64,000 nucleotides of DNA from Leptodontidium sp. MPI-SDFR-AT-0119. Its lineage: Eukaryota; Ascomycota; Leotiomycetes; Helotiales; Leptodontidiaceae. The position numbers and the translations under genes are program-made. The stretch is taken from assembly GCA_020726505.1 (NCBI GenBank), contig JAHLEZ010000030.1, positions 434,001 to 498,000 on the forward strand, read 5' to 3'. The stretch's first letter is position 1. Every line of letters starts with the position of its first letter. The notes beneath the pieces were generated by a model. The model saw only the letters and a program-made list of their open reading frames with translations, did not search any database and had not been told where the DNA came from. Below are positions 47,789-59,996 of this stretch, piece by piece.

Positions 47789-47990
47789 CTAGTGCTTTTA
47801 GTGAAAGTTTTTTTTACAAGGGGCTTTAGTTATTAATAAGCTAAGGAATAAATTAAATAAAGACACATTTAATATGATAATGTGTTTCAGAAGCTAGGGT
47901 ACTATTATAAAAGAAGAAAAAGAGGCTAATAAAAAGCCTAATATAAATATAAAAGAAGCAGAGTTTATATATTAAGAGTTATATATTAAT

Positions 47991-48577
47991 TAAATTTGTT
48001 ATAATAAATTAAGTAAAAATTTAAGTAACTTTTAAGTTACTTTAATTTAATTAAGTCAAACTGTTATTCAAATTTTAATTTAATTTAATTAAAGTCACTT
48101 AATTTTTATTCAAGTAACTTAATTTTTTCTCCCCACCCTAGATTACTCCATTATTAAGCTTTATAACTTTAATAACTAATCTTCTATTATTTAATTAGCT
48201 ACTTCAGGAGGTGCGGGTTTTTCTTTTGTATCTAATTAGCTCGCTTCGCTAATAGCTCTTTGTTTTCTTTTATTAAGTGCCGGGGAAGAAGAAGGTTCTG
48301 TAGACTCTTAAATAAGCGTATTTTATGTGTTTTAGCTAGGAGAGTTATATTAGCGCCTATTACAGCTCTTACCGCGATTAGATTGGTAGATATTATAAAG
48401 ACGCTTCTTTTGCTATAAAAACTATTGAATTTAATAAAGGTTTAATAGAAATATTATTAAGTAATAAAGTAGTCTTTAAGTAAGTTTCTTTGTAAAGCAA
48501 GTTAACTATGAAAGTTGAATTTTAAGACTGTGTCGCTAATTTGTATTATAATTGATCGAAATCAAGTATTCTAATTA
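47991..48577. other. AT-rich hAT-derived flank
   Basis: 48000-48135 is a run of TTAA-rich sequence that ends in TTTTCTCCCCACCCTAG. On the minus strand 48200-48300 reads NKRKQRAISEAS and EKPAPPEVAN, probably a fragment of another transposon protein. The stretch ends at the TA target of the pogo element. Confidence 0.4.
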
Positions 48578-48668
48578 CTAGTCGGTTTCCTGATTTTTTT
48601 TGTTTTTTTTCCGACCTACGCAAGTAAGTCGGAACCACTAACTTCGACATACCAGCAACTTCGACATA
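48578..48668. repeat. Left terminal inverted repeat of the pogo-like element
   Basis: About 90 bp; it matches the reverse complement of 59997-60086 with few differences. Contains a T-rich tract and the sequence CCGACCTACGCAAG. Confidence 0.9.
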
Positions 48669-49066
48669 ACGACTTAATCAAGGAATAACTTTTTTACTAC
48701 TAATATAATCGACTTAAAAGTTGGATTATTAAATCCGGAACAAAATTATATATAAATCACACTTTAAATGACGTCATTTGATTTATGTAGTACATCGTAA
48801 TTAAATAGACTAAGCAAGAATTTGGGGTCCCGCGGGGCTTAAAACAGCCAAAATATCAACTTCTACGTCTAACTTCTTAGCCCTTTTATAGATTTTAATA
48901 AAAAAAGATCTACGGGATATACGAACTATATATATTCCAATCGATTCCGAGATTTATATAATAATCGCATAACGTTTAATAGTAGAAAATAAGTGGTTAT
49001 ATCAAAAATATAAGTTTCGGGATACTCGCTTATATAATCTCTCTTCAACCCTAACTTAAATACCCC

Positions 49067-51671
49067 TCAATTGTAATCATTGTAATCTATAGGCCTACTA
49101 CTACTATTATCACTCAAATTGACGTTGGAATCGGAATCAGCGGACGAATCTGACTCCATAAGGCTCTCAATATCACTGCTATCCTCTTGCTCGTTGTCGC
49201 TAGATATCTCAATCGCTTTTTGTGTTAGTCTTTTGGCGCGAATTAGTCTTTGAGATGCGGCTATAACTACAGGCTCTTGTTGTGTAGCCTCTTCTTCTTT
49301 AATTATAGTCGATTTCCGACCCTTAGGCTTCTTCCTAGTACTAATTAACGCTTGTAACTTCATAGCTTTATCGAGTTTATATTATATTTTAGCTTAAGCT
49401 TTCTCCTCCCAGATGCGTGCCTTTTCTATTCTTTTTTAAACCTTCGTAGTTTCTTTTTCCTCCCTCTTTTGCTATCGAGCTAAAGCTTTAGTAACTCTCT
49501 CCTCTTCTAACTTTAATATATTTCTAGTAATATTCGCCTCCCTTTAAAGCTTCGCAAGTTTAGACTCTTAGGCAACATTATTCCTTTCGCCGATAATTCG
49601 TAATCCTTCGCTAGAGGAGATTACGCGGCCCTTACTACGAGGTTTGACTCTCCTAGTACCCTCTTCGTCATTTAGTACAAGGGAATTACTGCCCCAAGTA
49701 TTATTTAGAACAGTTAAAGTAAGCTCTTAGCGCGCGGCGTCGGCCATAATCGCACTAATTATATTACCTTTGCAAAACTTCTTATTAGAGAGTCGCCTTG
49801 ATAGAGACAATAATATATCTTCGTAGGTCTTAAGAAATTCGGCGTGTGTGTTAATTCCTTTAGCTCTATATGGGGTACTAAAAAATGGCGTCTTTTTATA
49901 CTAACGAGGATCATCCGCCGTACTTTTGAGCCCGTAATTCCCGTAGTCTTCTATGCCTCTAGGTTGCGAAGGTTGCTCTAAAGTAGTTGCTACTTCTAGT
50001 AATTCGTCGATACGAGAGCTTGCTAATGGAGCTATTAAATCATTTATAATATTAACATTGTCATTATATAAAAGCTATAAAAACTTAATTCCATCCTCTA
50101 ACTCATCGTCGAAAGCTCTGTCATTATAAGTCCACGGGACATAGTCGTATTCTTCGTCTAACGCTGTTTCGGCCTCTTAGAACTCGTAATTAACTGGAAT
50201 CTAGCGTGGCATTAGTTCGTTAAATGTAGGAACATTAATTACCGTGGATAGATTACCTGGGGTATAGTTATACACCCGTCTACTTATGTCTTTGTCGCTT
50301 ATTTAAGTATCCTAAGTAAGCTTAAAAGCTTTAATAATAACATCCGCGTTTAATGGCTATATGCTAGTACGCCTAAAGGCTAACTAAATCGTCTCTTTCT
50401 TAAAGGTTTTGGCTCTAATCTAGTAAAGGCATTAAAGAAAAGTGTATTTAGTAAAAGAGTCACAGCCGTCTCTAATTCTATCTTTAATTGCTCGGCCATA
50501 CTAGTGCTTTTCAGACTAGAAACAAGTAACGTCGAGTGGTTGTGTAGTATGTGTTAAGTGAGTAATTAAATAGAAAGGTATAATCTTTAGTTGCTTACAC
50601 TTAAAAATAAACTCGTAAGTCATATGGCTACTATGGCCATCAAATATCAAGAGACGCCAAGGGCCTTATTGGCGGCCTTTGGTTTGTTAATCAAAGTGTT
50701 AAAGCTACTTTAATGCGAGCTCGTTACTTAAGTACCCCCTTTTTACTACAAGAGATCTTTGTGCCTAGTAGTAGGTTGTTATTAAATATCTTCTTAAGGT
50801 AGACAGTCCCCGGCATAATAATATAACAATCAATAGCGTAGCTAGCGGCAGAGATATACTCAATAATTAACATAGACTCGCGGTCGATAAGGTCACGGGT
50901 AAAAACCTAAAAACAGTTAATACGCACTCAGTTATTAGGATAAGCGGTTTTTTAGTAGTAAAACGTACCTTCCGGATGTTCTTGTGCGTAATAACCGTTA
51001 TACTACTAATACACCCGACCCTAAAGCCAATTTCGTCTATATTAAAGATATCTTTCTAATGTATTAAGTATTTAGCCATCACTAGAGCTAACTTCTCAAA
51101 GCAACCAGTAATCTCTTTAATCGTCATATAATCTTTACGCTTTTAGTCCATTAGAGTGGTCCACAAAGCATAATATCGGCCAGTAACGTCTATTCTGTCC
51201 ACTCATCTTCTAGCCTAATTTAGCCTAATTCGCTAGAATATCTCCATAGAGAGACTTAATATTATAGTTGCGGCGGCAACAATTATATCATATCTCATAG
51301 GAAAGCCTCTCTTAATAGTAGTATCAATATACTATATTAAAGACGCCTCTTGAGCCTCATTTAATTTCTTGTTATAACCCCTATTCTCAACTAACGTCTT
51401 TGAACTATCGCTCTTCTTATAACAACTATTCAACGTAAAGTAACTAACTCCACGGAAAACGCTAGTAGTAATACGTAGACTAGTAATATTAGTATTATTT
51501 AGGTTCTTATATGCCGCTAAAGCAGCCTGAATCCTAGCCTCCTGGCTCATATAAGCGGGGGTCTTGTATTTGGGCATCTTCTATATACGAGCAATCCTAG
51601 CATCCAAAGGAGACTTCTTCTTGCCCTTCTTGGACCCTCTATGCTTGATTTGAGGCGTAGATTTGGCCATG
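49067..51671 (-). pseudogene. Pogo/Fot-type transposase
   Basis: Start MAKSTPQIKHRGSKKGKKK at 51671, one TAG, then MPKYKTPAYMSQEARIQAAL (HTH region near 51577). The DDE core has NIDEIGFRVGCI near 51040, LIFDGHSSHMTYEF near 50650, and the QPLDV segment near 50560; all three acidic residues are kept. Then YGRAIKDRIRDG, KYTFL and AFRRTSI.PLNADVI follow. The C-terminus is acidic and Ser-rich (EISSDNEQEDSSDIESLMES). Stops are scattered in the middle, mainly of TAA/TAG type, so no full protein can be made. The hAT element inserted into its 5' leader. Confidence 0.85.
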
Positions 51672-52069
51672 GTAGGCGTAGTTCGTAGTCTGGATTGAAT
51701 CGTGTATATGTAGGGAGGATATCGCGTTTTTACGTGTTGGTGGGATATCCGGACTAGGCTGCGTTTTTTTTCTTGGCAACCCATTGGATACCCAACCCAC
51801 CCAACCCATGGGTTGGGTTTGGGTTGGGCTCACGTGATTAGGTGGGTTGAAGTCGAGGTCAACCTAACTCATGGGTACTTATTAGGGACCTAATAAAAGT
51901 GGGTCCATAGTATTAAATTTGTTAAGTCGCTTAATTTAGAAATTTTGACGAGAAATTAATTTATTAATTTTTTTATTAATCGTTTTAACGTAATTAATAA
52001 TAAAGAAAATAGATCCTAACCTAATTACTATATTACTTGTTATAGTAAAAAGTCCTTAGAGTGACTTGT

Positions 52070-52500
52070 ATATCTCGATTAGTAGCCTAAATTATAGTTC
52101 TTTACCTATTTATATTTCCTCTCTTTTTAAGCTTCTTAAGATACTTTACTTTAGACCTTTTTCTTTTGTAAGTTATCGAATTATTCTTCTTTAAGGGTGA
52201 CTCTTAAAAACGAGTATCTTTATAACGACGTGTATTAAAAAGATCTACGAATAATCGTTTTCGTACTTTTGCTGTATCTTTAATTACGTAATTACTATAA
52301 AGTAATAATTCCGAAGGAGATCGAAAAGCGCGGCGATAACGTAGAAGTTTTAGTTAAAGGGTTTTAGTATTAATAGTAAATAAAGACAGTAGTTTAGGCG
52401 TATTATTTATTATACTTAATTCGGAGGTAACGTTTAACAGTAAAGCTTGTGTAAATCTTCTAAATAGCTTAAGGGGTAATAATCGTATAAGGCCAGGCAT
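52070..52500 (-). pseudogene. Basic unknown ORF at the left end of the hAT element
   Basis: From ATG 52500 one frame reads MPGLIRLLPLKLFRRFTQAL, then YRRAFRSPSELLLYSNYVIK and VRKRLFVDLFNTRRYKDTRF, and ends in a Lys/Arg-rich region (KRKRSKVKYLKKLKKRGN). Two in-frame TAA codons can be CAA derived. It is not part of the recognisable transposase. I do not know the family; the basic tail may bind DNA or RNA. Confidence 0.45.
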
Positions 52501-52999
52501 AATTGTCCAAAACTAATTAAACTAATCGTTTTATCGCCGTAACTATTATTATATAATAAGATCTTACTATTACTTCTCGTCTAGGTTATAGCCTTAAGGA
52601 GGCGGGCCAAAGAAGAGATAAAAGGGCTTTAATATAATAATATATATAAGGAGCCATCGTGCTATTAGATCCCCTAATTTTATAATAATCCCAGCAGTTC
52701 CTTGATCTCGAATATATTTTTGTTTTGCTTTAATAACATCTCTCTTAAACTTAATAGCCTTTTAATCGTTATTGTGAAGGAATTTGTGTATGTCTATTGT
52801 TTTTTCGAATTCGTATTCTTAGTTTAGGTTATTATTATATTCTTAAATAAAATAAAGATGTCTAAGAATTATAAGAGTAAGAAATTCTTTCCTTATTAAA
52901 GTGATATATCTCTAAGTAATATAAATTAAGTCGACGTAGTTTTTGAAATCCTCGATATTTCGAATCTTAATAAGTGTAGTAGAATAAACTAAGGGATTA

Positions 53000-55900
53000 G
53001 TAAATTTATTAGTAATTCGAGGAAGCGTAAGTACCTTCTTTATTGTTTAATCTACTTTAATATAAAGTATTATTACTTTTACTATTATCCTCATTGACTG
53101 TTTAATTAATTAAATTAGTAAAAAAATTAATAAATTAAGGAATTATACTTACTATTTTCTTTATCTTGGCTTTGAGCTTATAGTTGAGTTAGGTGTGTGC
53201 GATAAGTAACACGTTAATTCTAAGTTATTGTTCGCGTTATACGAAAGCGACCTTATTATAGTTTATTTATATTAAGAATATACTAATAATCCTAATATTA
53301 AACAAACACCTTATTTACTTATTAATTATAATCTTCATGTAATTGATCTAATTGTGTTTGTACTTTTATTTACAATAGATCTTCGAATGTGAGAGTAATA
53401 TTAGCAAGAAGGCTAGTTTCTATTTTAACTACTAATCGCGCTTCTTATTATTAAAAAAGAAAAAATATTAGTTAAGAGATTGTGTTTAGTTTGAGTTAAC
53501 TACGCTAATAATGGCAAATATTACAAGTAAGATTAAATACTCGTTCGACTCTAGTACTTACAATAGGAGTACAAAGTAAATCGCGTGTTATTCGTAATAA
53601 TCTAAGGAGAAATGTTTCTATTAAACGCTAGAAATCTAAGATAAGTATATTATTCGTAACTTAAAAAACGATTAGTAAAAAAATTAGTAAAGATTTAAAA
53701 GAGACTTACGTATATTAAAATACCGTTTAATCTTATATATATTACTTCCTTATTACCTAAGTGTTATATCTTCTAAAGATAATAATTTACTAACTATCCT
53801 TCGTAATAAGATTTATTTTAAAAGATCTTTCTTTCGCCTAATTATAATAAAAAGGTTCTCTTAAATTAAACTTGTCGACTAATAATCCTAAAGATATACT
53901 TCCTCGAATTGTTATTAGAAGTATATTTTCTAATCTCTACCTTAAATAAGAGGTAACTAAAAATAGTTGAAGTCGAACACGTTTAATTTGAGATCTAGGT
54001 TCAAAATCCTAGTAATAGCGAAGATATTTAGTTATATAGTATAAATCCGCTTAAAGTATTTATTAAGTTTTACTATTATAACGGAAATCCCTTTTATAAG
54101 TTTAAGCTTTTAAGCTAAGAGTATTATAGACTACGTTAGTTTAGATCCGCAAATACGTCGATGTGCTTCTTTAAGACGCTCATATAACTAATCGAATAGT
54201 TAAAATGTGTATTAAATCGTAGGAGTTTTAATTACTTTTATCTTTATAATTAATATTTAGAATAAGCGAAGAATATCCTAAGTCCATTCTATTTACATCC
54301 ATTTCAAGTCAAATAGCTTAAAAATCCTTACTTCGCGATACTTAAAATAATACTAATTAATTACTTTTCGTAATTTTAAGAATCGAGTTAATATGTGGTA
54401 TATAAAATCCTATCGAGTTTTAACGTCTAAGATAAGCTTTAAGAGCTTAGGAATATCTAAATCTCTAGTTACAATAAACGAGTTGTATATAAATTAGAAT
54501 ATAGTGCAGCGTTATTGACTTAATATTATAAAAAAAAAAAAACTTTCGAACCTATAATTTAATTAATAAAAAAATTAGTAAAAAAGAATTTTATACTTAC
54601 GATTATAAGAAGATTAGAAATCCCTTATTTATCTTTCACTCTAATTCTTTTTATCTCTAGGAGCTCCGTTATAGCATCCTAATTTCGAGTAAGCGTCTTA
54701 TTTGATAGACTAAGACGAGGTCCTAAAAATGCTTTTAATATAAGTTGTATTATATATATAATATATAGTACTTATATAACTCGACCTCCTAAGAAGTGTT
54801 TCCCTTTAAACGCTTCTTTAAGAAGAAAATAAAGCTCTTTAATAAGGACCCCCGTTCTTAGATGTATTATTTAATGTGATGGCGTATATACGATCTTGGA
54901 GGTTTAAGTTATATAAAACTTCGTTAACTTTCTAACCTAAGTCTTTTTTAGTGTGACAACCCTTAAGATATATAAATATTAATATAACTTACTTCAAGAC
55001 TTATTCTCTTAACGAATTAATAATAAATAAGCCAAGGATACACATAAATAATATCCGTCTTGTATTAGACTAATAATTAAGAGAAATTGCAATCTTCTTA
55101 TCCTTCGGAAGATCTTTAAGTAATGATTCTCGAACTTCTTAAACCTCTAAGTTAAGTTCCTTTCGGACCTTTATTACAAATAGTAGTTTTAATAGAGGAT
55201 TTTGAATTACGTAAAGCTTTTATTATTCTTTGTCTTCGATTGCTCGAAATAGTACTTGTAATAAAACAATTATACGAAGATATTGTTGTGTAAAAAACTT
55301 CTTTGTTTCGTCTAGAGTTTAATTTAGTACTTTCTAATAATAATTAATTACTAATTTTTTTATTAATCTTATAATATACTTTTTTTAAGTTAATATTAAA
55401 ATTAATTTAATCTTGCCTTATACTTCTTCGATCACGTCTAAGCTTTTCCCTCTTATAGCCATTTAAAGCAATATATATAGTTATACTTTTTGTCCTACTT
55501 TACTTGACATAAAGATAAGTGAAAGTAAAGTTACAAGTTTTATAAATAATAGCTGGCTTTTTAGTATATTTGTGAGTTACTTAATTAAAGTGTTATTAAA
55601 CCTCAGCCTTCCTTTCCTTAATCCACTTAATTTTTGTCTAACTATTCCCTTCTCTAGTAATTAAAGTAACCTAATTACTTTGCTTTTACTAATCTATAAA
55701 CTTAGTTGCTTTATAATTTTGTTATATTTAATATTCATTAGAAGGGCCACTAGTAGTTAATAAAGAAGTTTTTAGGGAAGAAAGGCGAGAACGATATAAC
55801 TCTAGTTCGGGTACTAGTACGAGATTAGCGAAAGGGTCGTCGTCTTGTTATAAAGAAGAGATTAATATATAGTGACTAAATGAGGTACGTGGCGCGAAGG

Positions 55901-57770
55901 TAGAATCATTAGAATCACAAATATCTTCACAAAGAGATAGATTCTTATTAGAATTAGGGGACAATTAAGGTAGTATCTTGTCTAATAAAGAGAAGAGGAA
56001 GAAGAAAGAGAAGAATAAAATTTGTTAAATGTTTTGATATTGATTTACGTTATTATAGTAACGATTTCTTGGCAACTCATTTCCCTCTCCTTAAAAGTTA
56101 ATAAACTCCTTAAATTTACGTATACTTTATTTTATTTTATAATAATATATTTTAGATATTATATATCTATATAAGATTAGTAAAAATATTAATAAAAGAA
56201 AACGAAAGTCGCAAATTAGAATTCATTTTCTCATTTACTATAAAAACCCCTTTTTGTAAATATAAAAAAAAGAAAAACAAGTATCTTCTTTAAAAAGAAG
56301 GAAGACTTTAAATAATATACACCCTTAACTCTAGGTTATTTATAATAACACTATCCCAAACCTCCGCTGTAGGCAAACCTTCGCTAAATATTAGATCCTT
56401 TGTAGCTTGATAATAGGTAATTAGTCCCTTAAGGTAATAAAAACTAGTGGTTTTTATATAATTATCACCCCCCTTAACCGCCTACTAAGCTATAAGTCCC
56501 AGAAGTATAAACTCATCCCTTAAATAAAGTTTAAGGAACAATCTAAATAGTTTTACTTTATTAGAAGTAAAGTATTTATAAGGTGGAATGTATCGCCACT
56601 TAATTACATCCTTAGTTCTAATTATATATTAGAAATAATTAATAAATAAATTAATAAAACTTATAATGTCTTTAGTTTTAAGTATATTTTAGACTTCTTT
56701 TTCATTTAACTCTAACTTCGTATATTAACATAGCGAATCTTATACTCTAAACTTTTAAAGATTCCTCGCTAATAAAGCCGAAAACGATATATAACTTACA
56801 TTTAGATTAACTAAAAAAAATTAATTTTACTTGAAAAATCTAAATATTGAGACATACCTGAGCCTAAGTAGTTAAGGAGGTTTTATGCTTTTAAAGCATC
56901 TCTACTGCTATAGCAGATTCGCCCTTCCGAGTCTTTAAAGCTTCTATTACACGTATAACTTTGACTTTTTGTTGATTATCTTCCCGGTACATAACTTCGA
57001 ATTGTAAATCTTTATCGCTATTGTACTCGCAGTCTTCGAAATCAGAATTAGGAGCAAGCTTTAGAAGGTATTTATTACTAACGCGCTTATATTTAATAAC
57101 AGTAATCCTAGTCATCGCATCTCGTCTTAATTATTACTTATATATAATTAGTAATAAAATTAATAAATATTTTTGAACTTACTAAGCAATTATAATATCT
57201 TGTTTTAATTTTTCCTTTAAGGCAGTTTTCTTTATATCTAAAGTATTTATTTACTTTAGAGTTACTTTTAACTTCTTATATCTAGTAGTAATTGTAGCTT
57301 GATTACTTTACTTCTATTAAGTAATAAGTGCTTAGTTTAGATTAGGATCTTGTTTGATTTTAGTAGCCCGCTCTCTCGCTTTCATAGTATTTAAGTTTAT
57401 AAAAAGCGTAAATAAATCTTTAGGTTGACGACCTCTCTTTCGCTTTTATAAGGTTAACTAAGAACGATTAGTAAATAAATTAGTAAATGAAATTAAAAAC
57501 TCACTAGTTTACTTAAATCTAATTTTTCTTCCTCTATATCTTTATCTTTTATCTTAATATTTGCTTTAGTATAATCTAGTTACGTTAATAACGCGTTTAT
57601 ACTATCTCGTAGATTATCTATCTCTAAAAGAAAAAGATTAGTAAATAAATTAGTAAAAGTAAACGATTTATACTTAAAAATTTTAAAGATTTGTATTTAG
57701 TTATTAATAAATAGTAGTTATTGTAAGGAAAATTTTCAATTTATTATAGCGTGTAGGTTGTTACCTAATG
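53000..57770 (-). pseudogene. hAT transposase gene, multi-intron, decayed
   Basis: The diagnostic block lies at about 54860-55130: KDLPKDKKIAISLNYWSN...FMCILGLFI, an intron, then a histidine-containing segment and KVNEVLYNLNLQDRIYAITL, equal to the hAT core with the second catalytic region. Further upstream on the strand an exon at 56891-57115 reads MTRITVIKYKRVSNKYLLKL and VIEALKTRKGESAI, whose family I do not recognise and which could belong to a separate gene. Introns such as the one at about 57138-57180 (GTAAGT...ATATAAG) are short and contain the repeated TTACTAAT motif. Many CAA to TAA type stops. Exon limits are not resolved. Confidence 0.6.
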
Positions 57771-57954
57771 ACGTCATTTACTAGCGTATACTAATGTGGT
57801 CGCCTCACTAATTATAAAGGCCACCTCACCTTACTTTACGATTCCTTCACACAACACTTCTCTTTATATAACGTACAACTATAATAACACTAACTATATA
57901 TATTTATATCTTAATTATTTATTAATTTATTTACTAATTTTTATAATAGGCCTC

Positions 57955-58770
57955 TAGTACTCCTATCTTCATCTCTAACAGGAGAGAATTCTAGGTCTGC
58001 CACTTATAAAAGTAAACTTAATAATTCCCCAAATGATTCATTAAATAAAGAACAACTAACTAAATATCGTCGCCGTAGTAAGGAATATTATACAAAGTAT
58101 TTTTTTAATATTAAGTTAATATACGTTTATAAAAGTAGAAAATGACGTAGAAATCGAGAGAATGGCCTAAGAAAACGGCTATAGTAGTACTAATAACAAT
58201 CAAAACTTTATGTTTAACATCGTAAGTGGCCTTATAAGAAATGCTACCTTAGGAGTATTAATTGCTAGTTTGTAAAATGATCACGACATCTTTAGAAAGG
58301 GTATTAATAGTACTAGTGGATTAATAAGTAATACTCATAGGTATATATTTCTAATTTACTAATTTTTTTATTAATCTATTTTTCAGTTTCAGATCAAATG
58401 AAACTGAACGTTCGTAATCTGAGGAATCTGAGGCTAGTAGAGGTTTAGGAATAGAATCACAAACTAGTCGTAAGTATTTTATTATTACTTTTGTATACTT
58501 ACTAATTATTTCTATAGCTTTAATTCGTCTATTATAACTTAGAAAGAATAAGTTTATCCAAAAAACTTCTTTAAAAGCTTAACTTACACCAAATCTACTT
58601 CGACTATCCTCCTTAAATACTAGGCTTCGTGGTAGTAGGGCAACTAAGTCTATTACACGCAAAACACCTCGTAAAACAATTAGAATTACTATAAGAAATA
58701 CTAAAAAAAGTAATACTAACCTTCCTACCCCTCAGAAAAAGGCGAGAGCTAAACCTAGTTATAAGTAATT
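57955..58770 (+). pseudogene. Divergent accessory gene in the hAT element
   Basis: Plus-strand exons: 57952-58099 (SSSLTGENSRSATYKSKLNN, KEQLTKYRRRSKEYYTK), about 58136-58340 (NNNQNFMFNIVSGLIRNATL, then DIFRKGINSTSGLIS), 58386-58470 and 58517-58768 (TRLRGSRATKSITRKTPRKT ending ARAKPSYK and TAA). They are joined by short introns with acceptors ATAATAG, TTTTTCAG and TCTATAG. The product is strongly basic towards its end. In-frame stops are CAA to TAA type. It is transcribed away from the transposase, starting from a shared region at about 57770-57900. No family is recognised. Confidence 0.5.
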
Positions 58771-58859
58771 AGTAAAAAAATTAATAAATATCTACTAATA
58801 TATTTAAATGCTATACTCAAGTAAATTAAAAAGTTGTAAGTATCTATTAACCTCCTAAT

Positions 58860-59445
58860 TCTAGCCTTGCCTTTCTAGCGTCTTATCTGTGAGATTACTT
58901 ACACCTACATACACGGTCTAAGATTCTAATTATCGGCAATTCGAGCTTTGTAAGAGTCTACTAAGTGCTTCCTTATTCGTTATTTTGAAAGTAAGTGTTC
59001 CTTAGTATTTACTAATTTATTTACTAATCTAAAAAAGTGTGTAATCTCGCAGCTATTTATAATAAGCGGGTAACTATTTAATTCAAGGATAGTTCTCTCG
59101 TTAAAAGAATCACATTTATACTTAGTACTCTAGGAGCTTACTCTAAGTTAGGAGATATAGTAATTAGTAGTCAAACTATATCTTAAACTCAGGAGTTAGT
59201 TAGACTTAGTAGAGCTATTAGTACAATGCGCTAAAGACAAGAAGATATTTAGGCTGGACGTCTTAAGAAAAAGCCTACGGCTACTGAGGTTCATCTACAA
59301 AAGCTTGCTAATGCTAAGGCTACTGCTTAAAACGGTAGTAATGGAAGTAGTGGTGCTAGAAATGGTGCTGGATTATAAAAAGCTTTTAAGGCTTTAATGT
59401 ATATTAGTACTATCCGAGAATTGTACTTAAAATAAATGATTTCTG
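58860..59445 (+). pseudogene. Further plus-strand coding stretch of the hAT element
   Basis: After an intron-like stretch (GTAAGTGTT at about 58991 to CTCGCAG at about 59050) one frame reads TLGAYSKLGDIVISSQTIS, then TQELVRLSRAISTMR and AGRLKKKPTATEVHLQKLAN, with NGSNGSSGARNGAG before AFKALM and a stop near 59435. All its stops (TAA, TAG) become Gln by one T to C change. It may be the end of the accessory gene or a separate small gene. The region is helical and basic, as in a coiled coil. Confidence 0.5.
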
Positions 59446-59996
59446 CGATATTAGTTTCTAAACTTTGATTTTGCGATTAGTAAATTTATTAGTAAATAAT
59501 AATATAAGTCTTTTCCTTTTACTTTCGAATTATTAGGCTTATTTCTACTTATTTCTTCTTTTATTACTTATAATTAGTTTAATAGACTTGTATATTAAGC
59601 CCTTACTAAAATAAACTTTATATATATGTTAAGTTTTCGTTAAGTACCTAACTCACCTATTAGGGCACCTAACCCAAGTCACGTGCCCTATTAGGGCCCC
59701 AACCTATACGTTGGGTTGGGTTGGGGCCCCCATGGGTACCCAAACGAGCAGCCTAATCCGGACGCGATTTGGCACCCCTGTCAATGAACTGCGGGACGTC
59801 CCGAGGTGCCAAGACCTACCAGCTTTACACCAAAAAACCATATTCAGTTCAAAACAACGCATGATTAATTAGCCCTAGCCCTAATGCACTAGTGTGATAA
59901 TTATACTTTCAACTACGGCGCGTTTTTCTATGAAGAAATCAAATCAAACGGACTAGAATTGGATTTTTAAAGTAATTAAACAGGCTGAATAGGCCA

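Larger units (their letters stand above)
45650..47990 (+). pseudogene. Second hAT transposase remnant, interrupted
   Basis: Coding-like parts are 45690-46024 and 47794-47960. The first gives TLYISLLLDPRIKKDRLVSL and GLSREQIIDILEVLKAEYTS, the hAT core before the dimerisation domain; the end of the segment is LAILATSAFSE at the insertion site. The second gives ALVINKLRNKLNKDTFNMIM with CFRS.GTIIKEE, the dimerisation domain, in a shifted frame. The gag-only LTR element inserted inside this domain. Several stops and one frameshift show it was already decayed. Confidence 0.7.
51961..59497. repeat. Dispersed 22-24-bp AT motif, at least 16 copies
   Basis: The motif is TTTACTAATTTATTTACTAATC or close variants (A/T spacer changes, ACTAAT to ATTAAT). 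In this orientation: near 51961, 55347, 57918, 58354, 59008. In reverse: near 52995, 53113, 53670, 54561, 56175, 56637, 57147, 57466, 57636, 58768, 59475. The spacing is some hundred bp. Several copies lie inside putative introns, some in both orientations relative to the gene. I did not see the motif elsewhere in the window at this density. Confidence 0.75.
51740..59780 (-). mobile_element. ~8-kb multi-gene hAT element inside the pogo element
   Basis: The right end is well seen: reading inward from 59780 on the minus strand it starts CAGGGGTGCCAAATCGCG, then TCCGGATTAGGCTGC and a GGGTACCCA...CAACCCAACCC tract. The left side has the inverted counterpart TCCGGACTAGGCTGC near 51755, GGATACCCAACCCACC, CACGTGATTAGGTGGG. 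CAGGGG is a typical hAT end. The outermost left bases and the 8-bp duplication were not resolved, so the left limit is approximate. It contains a hAT transposase on the minus strand, a further minus-strand ORF at the left and a divergent plus-strand gene at the right, all with short introns. Confidence 0.7.

Noticed and set aside
43635..47832. AAAGCCCCTT at 43640 and its reverse complement near 47822 as inverted repeats of one element
   Set aside because: Match is only about 10 bp, and the right copy lies in the dimerisation domain of the hAT remnant; no target duplication.
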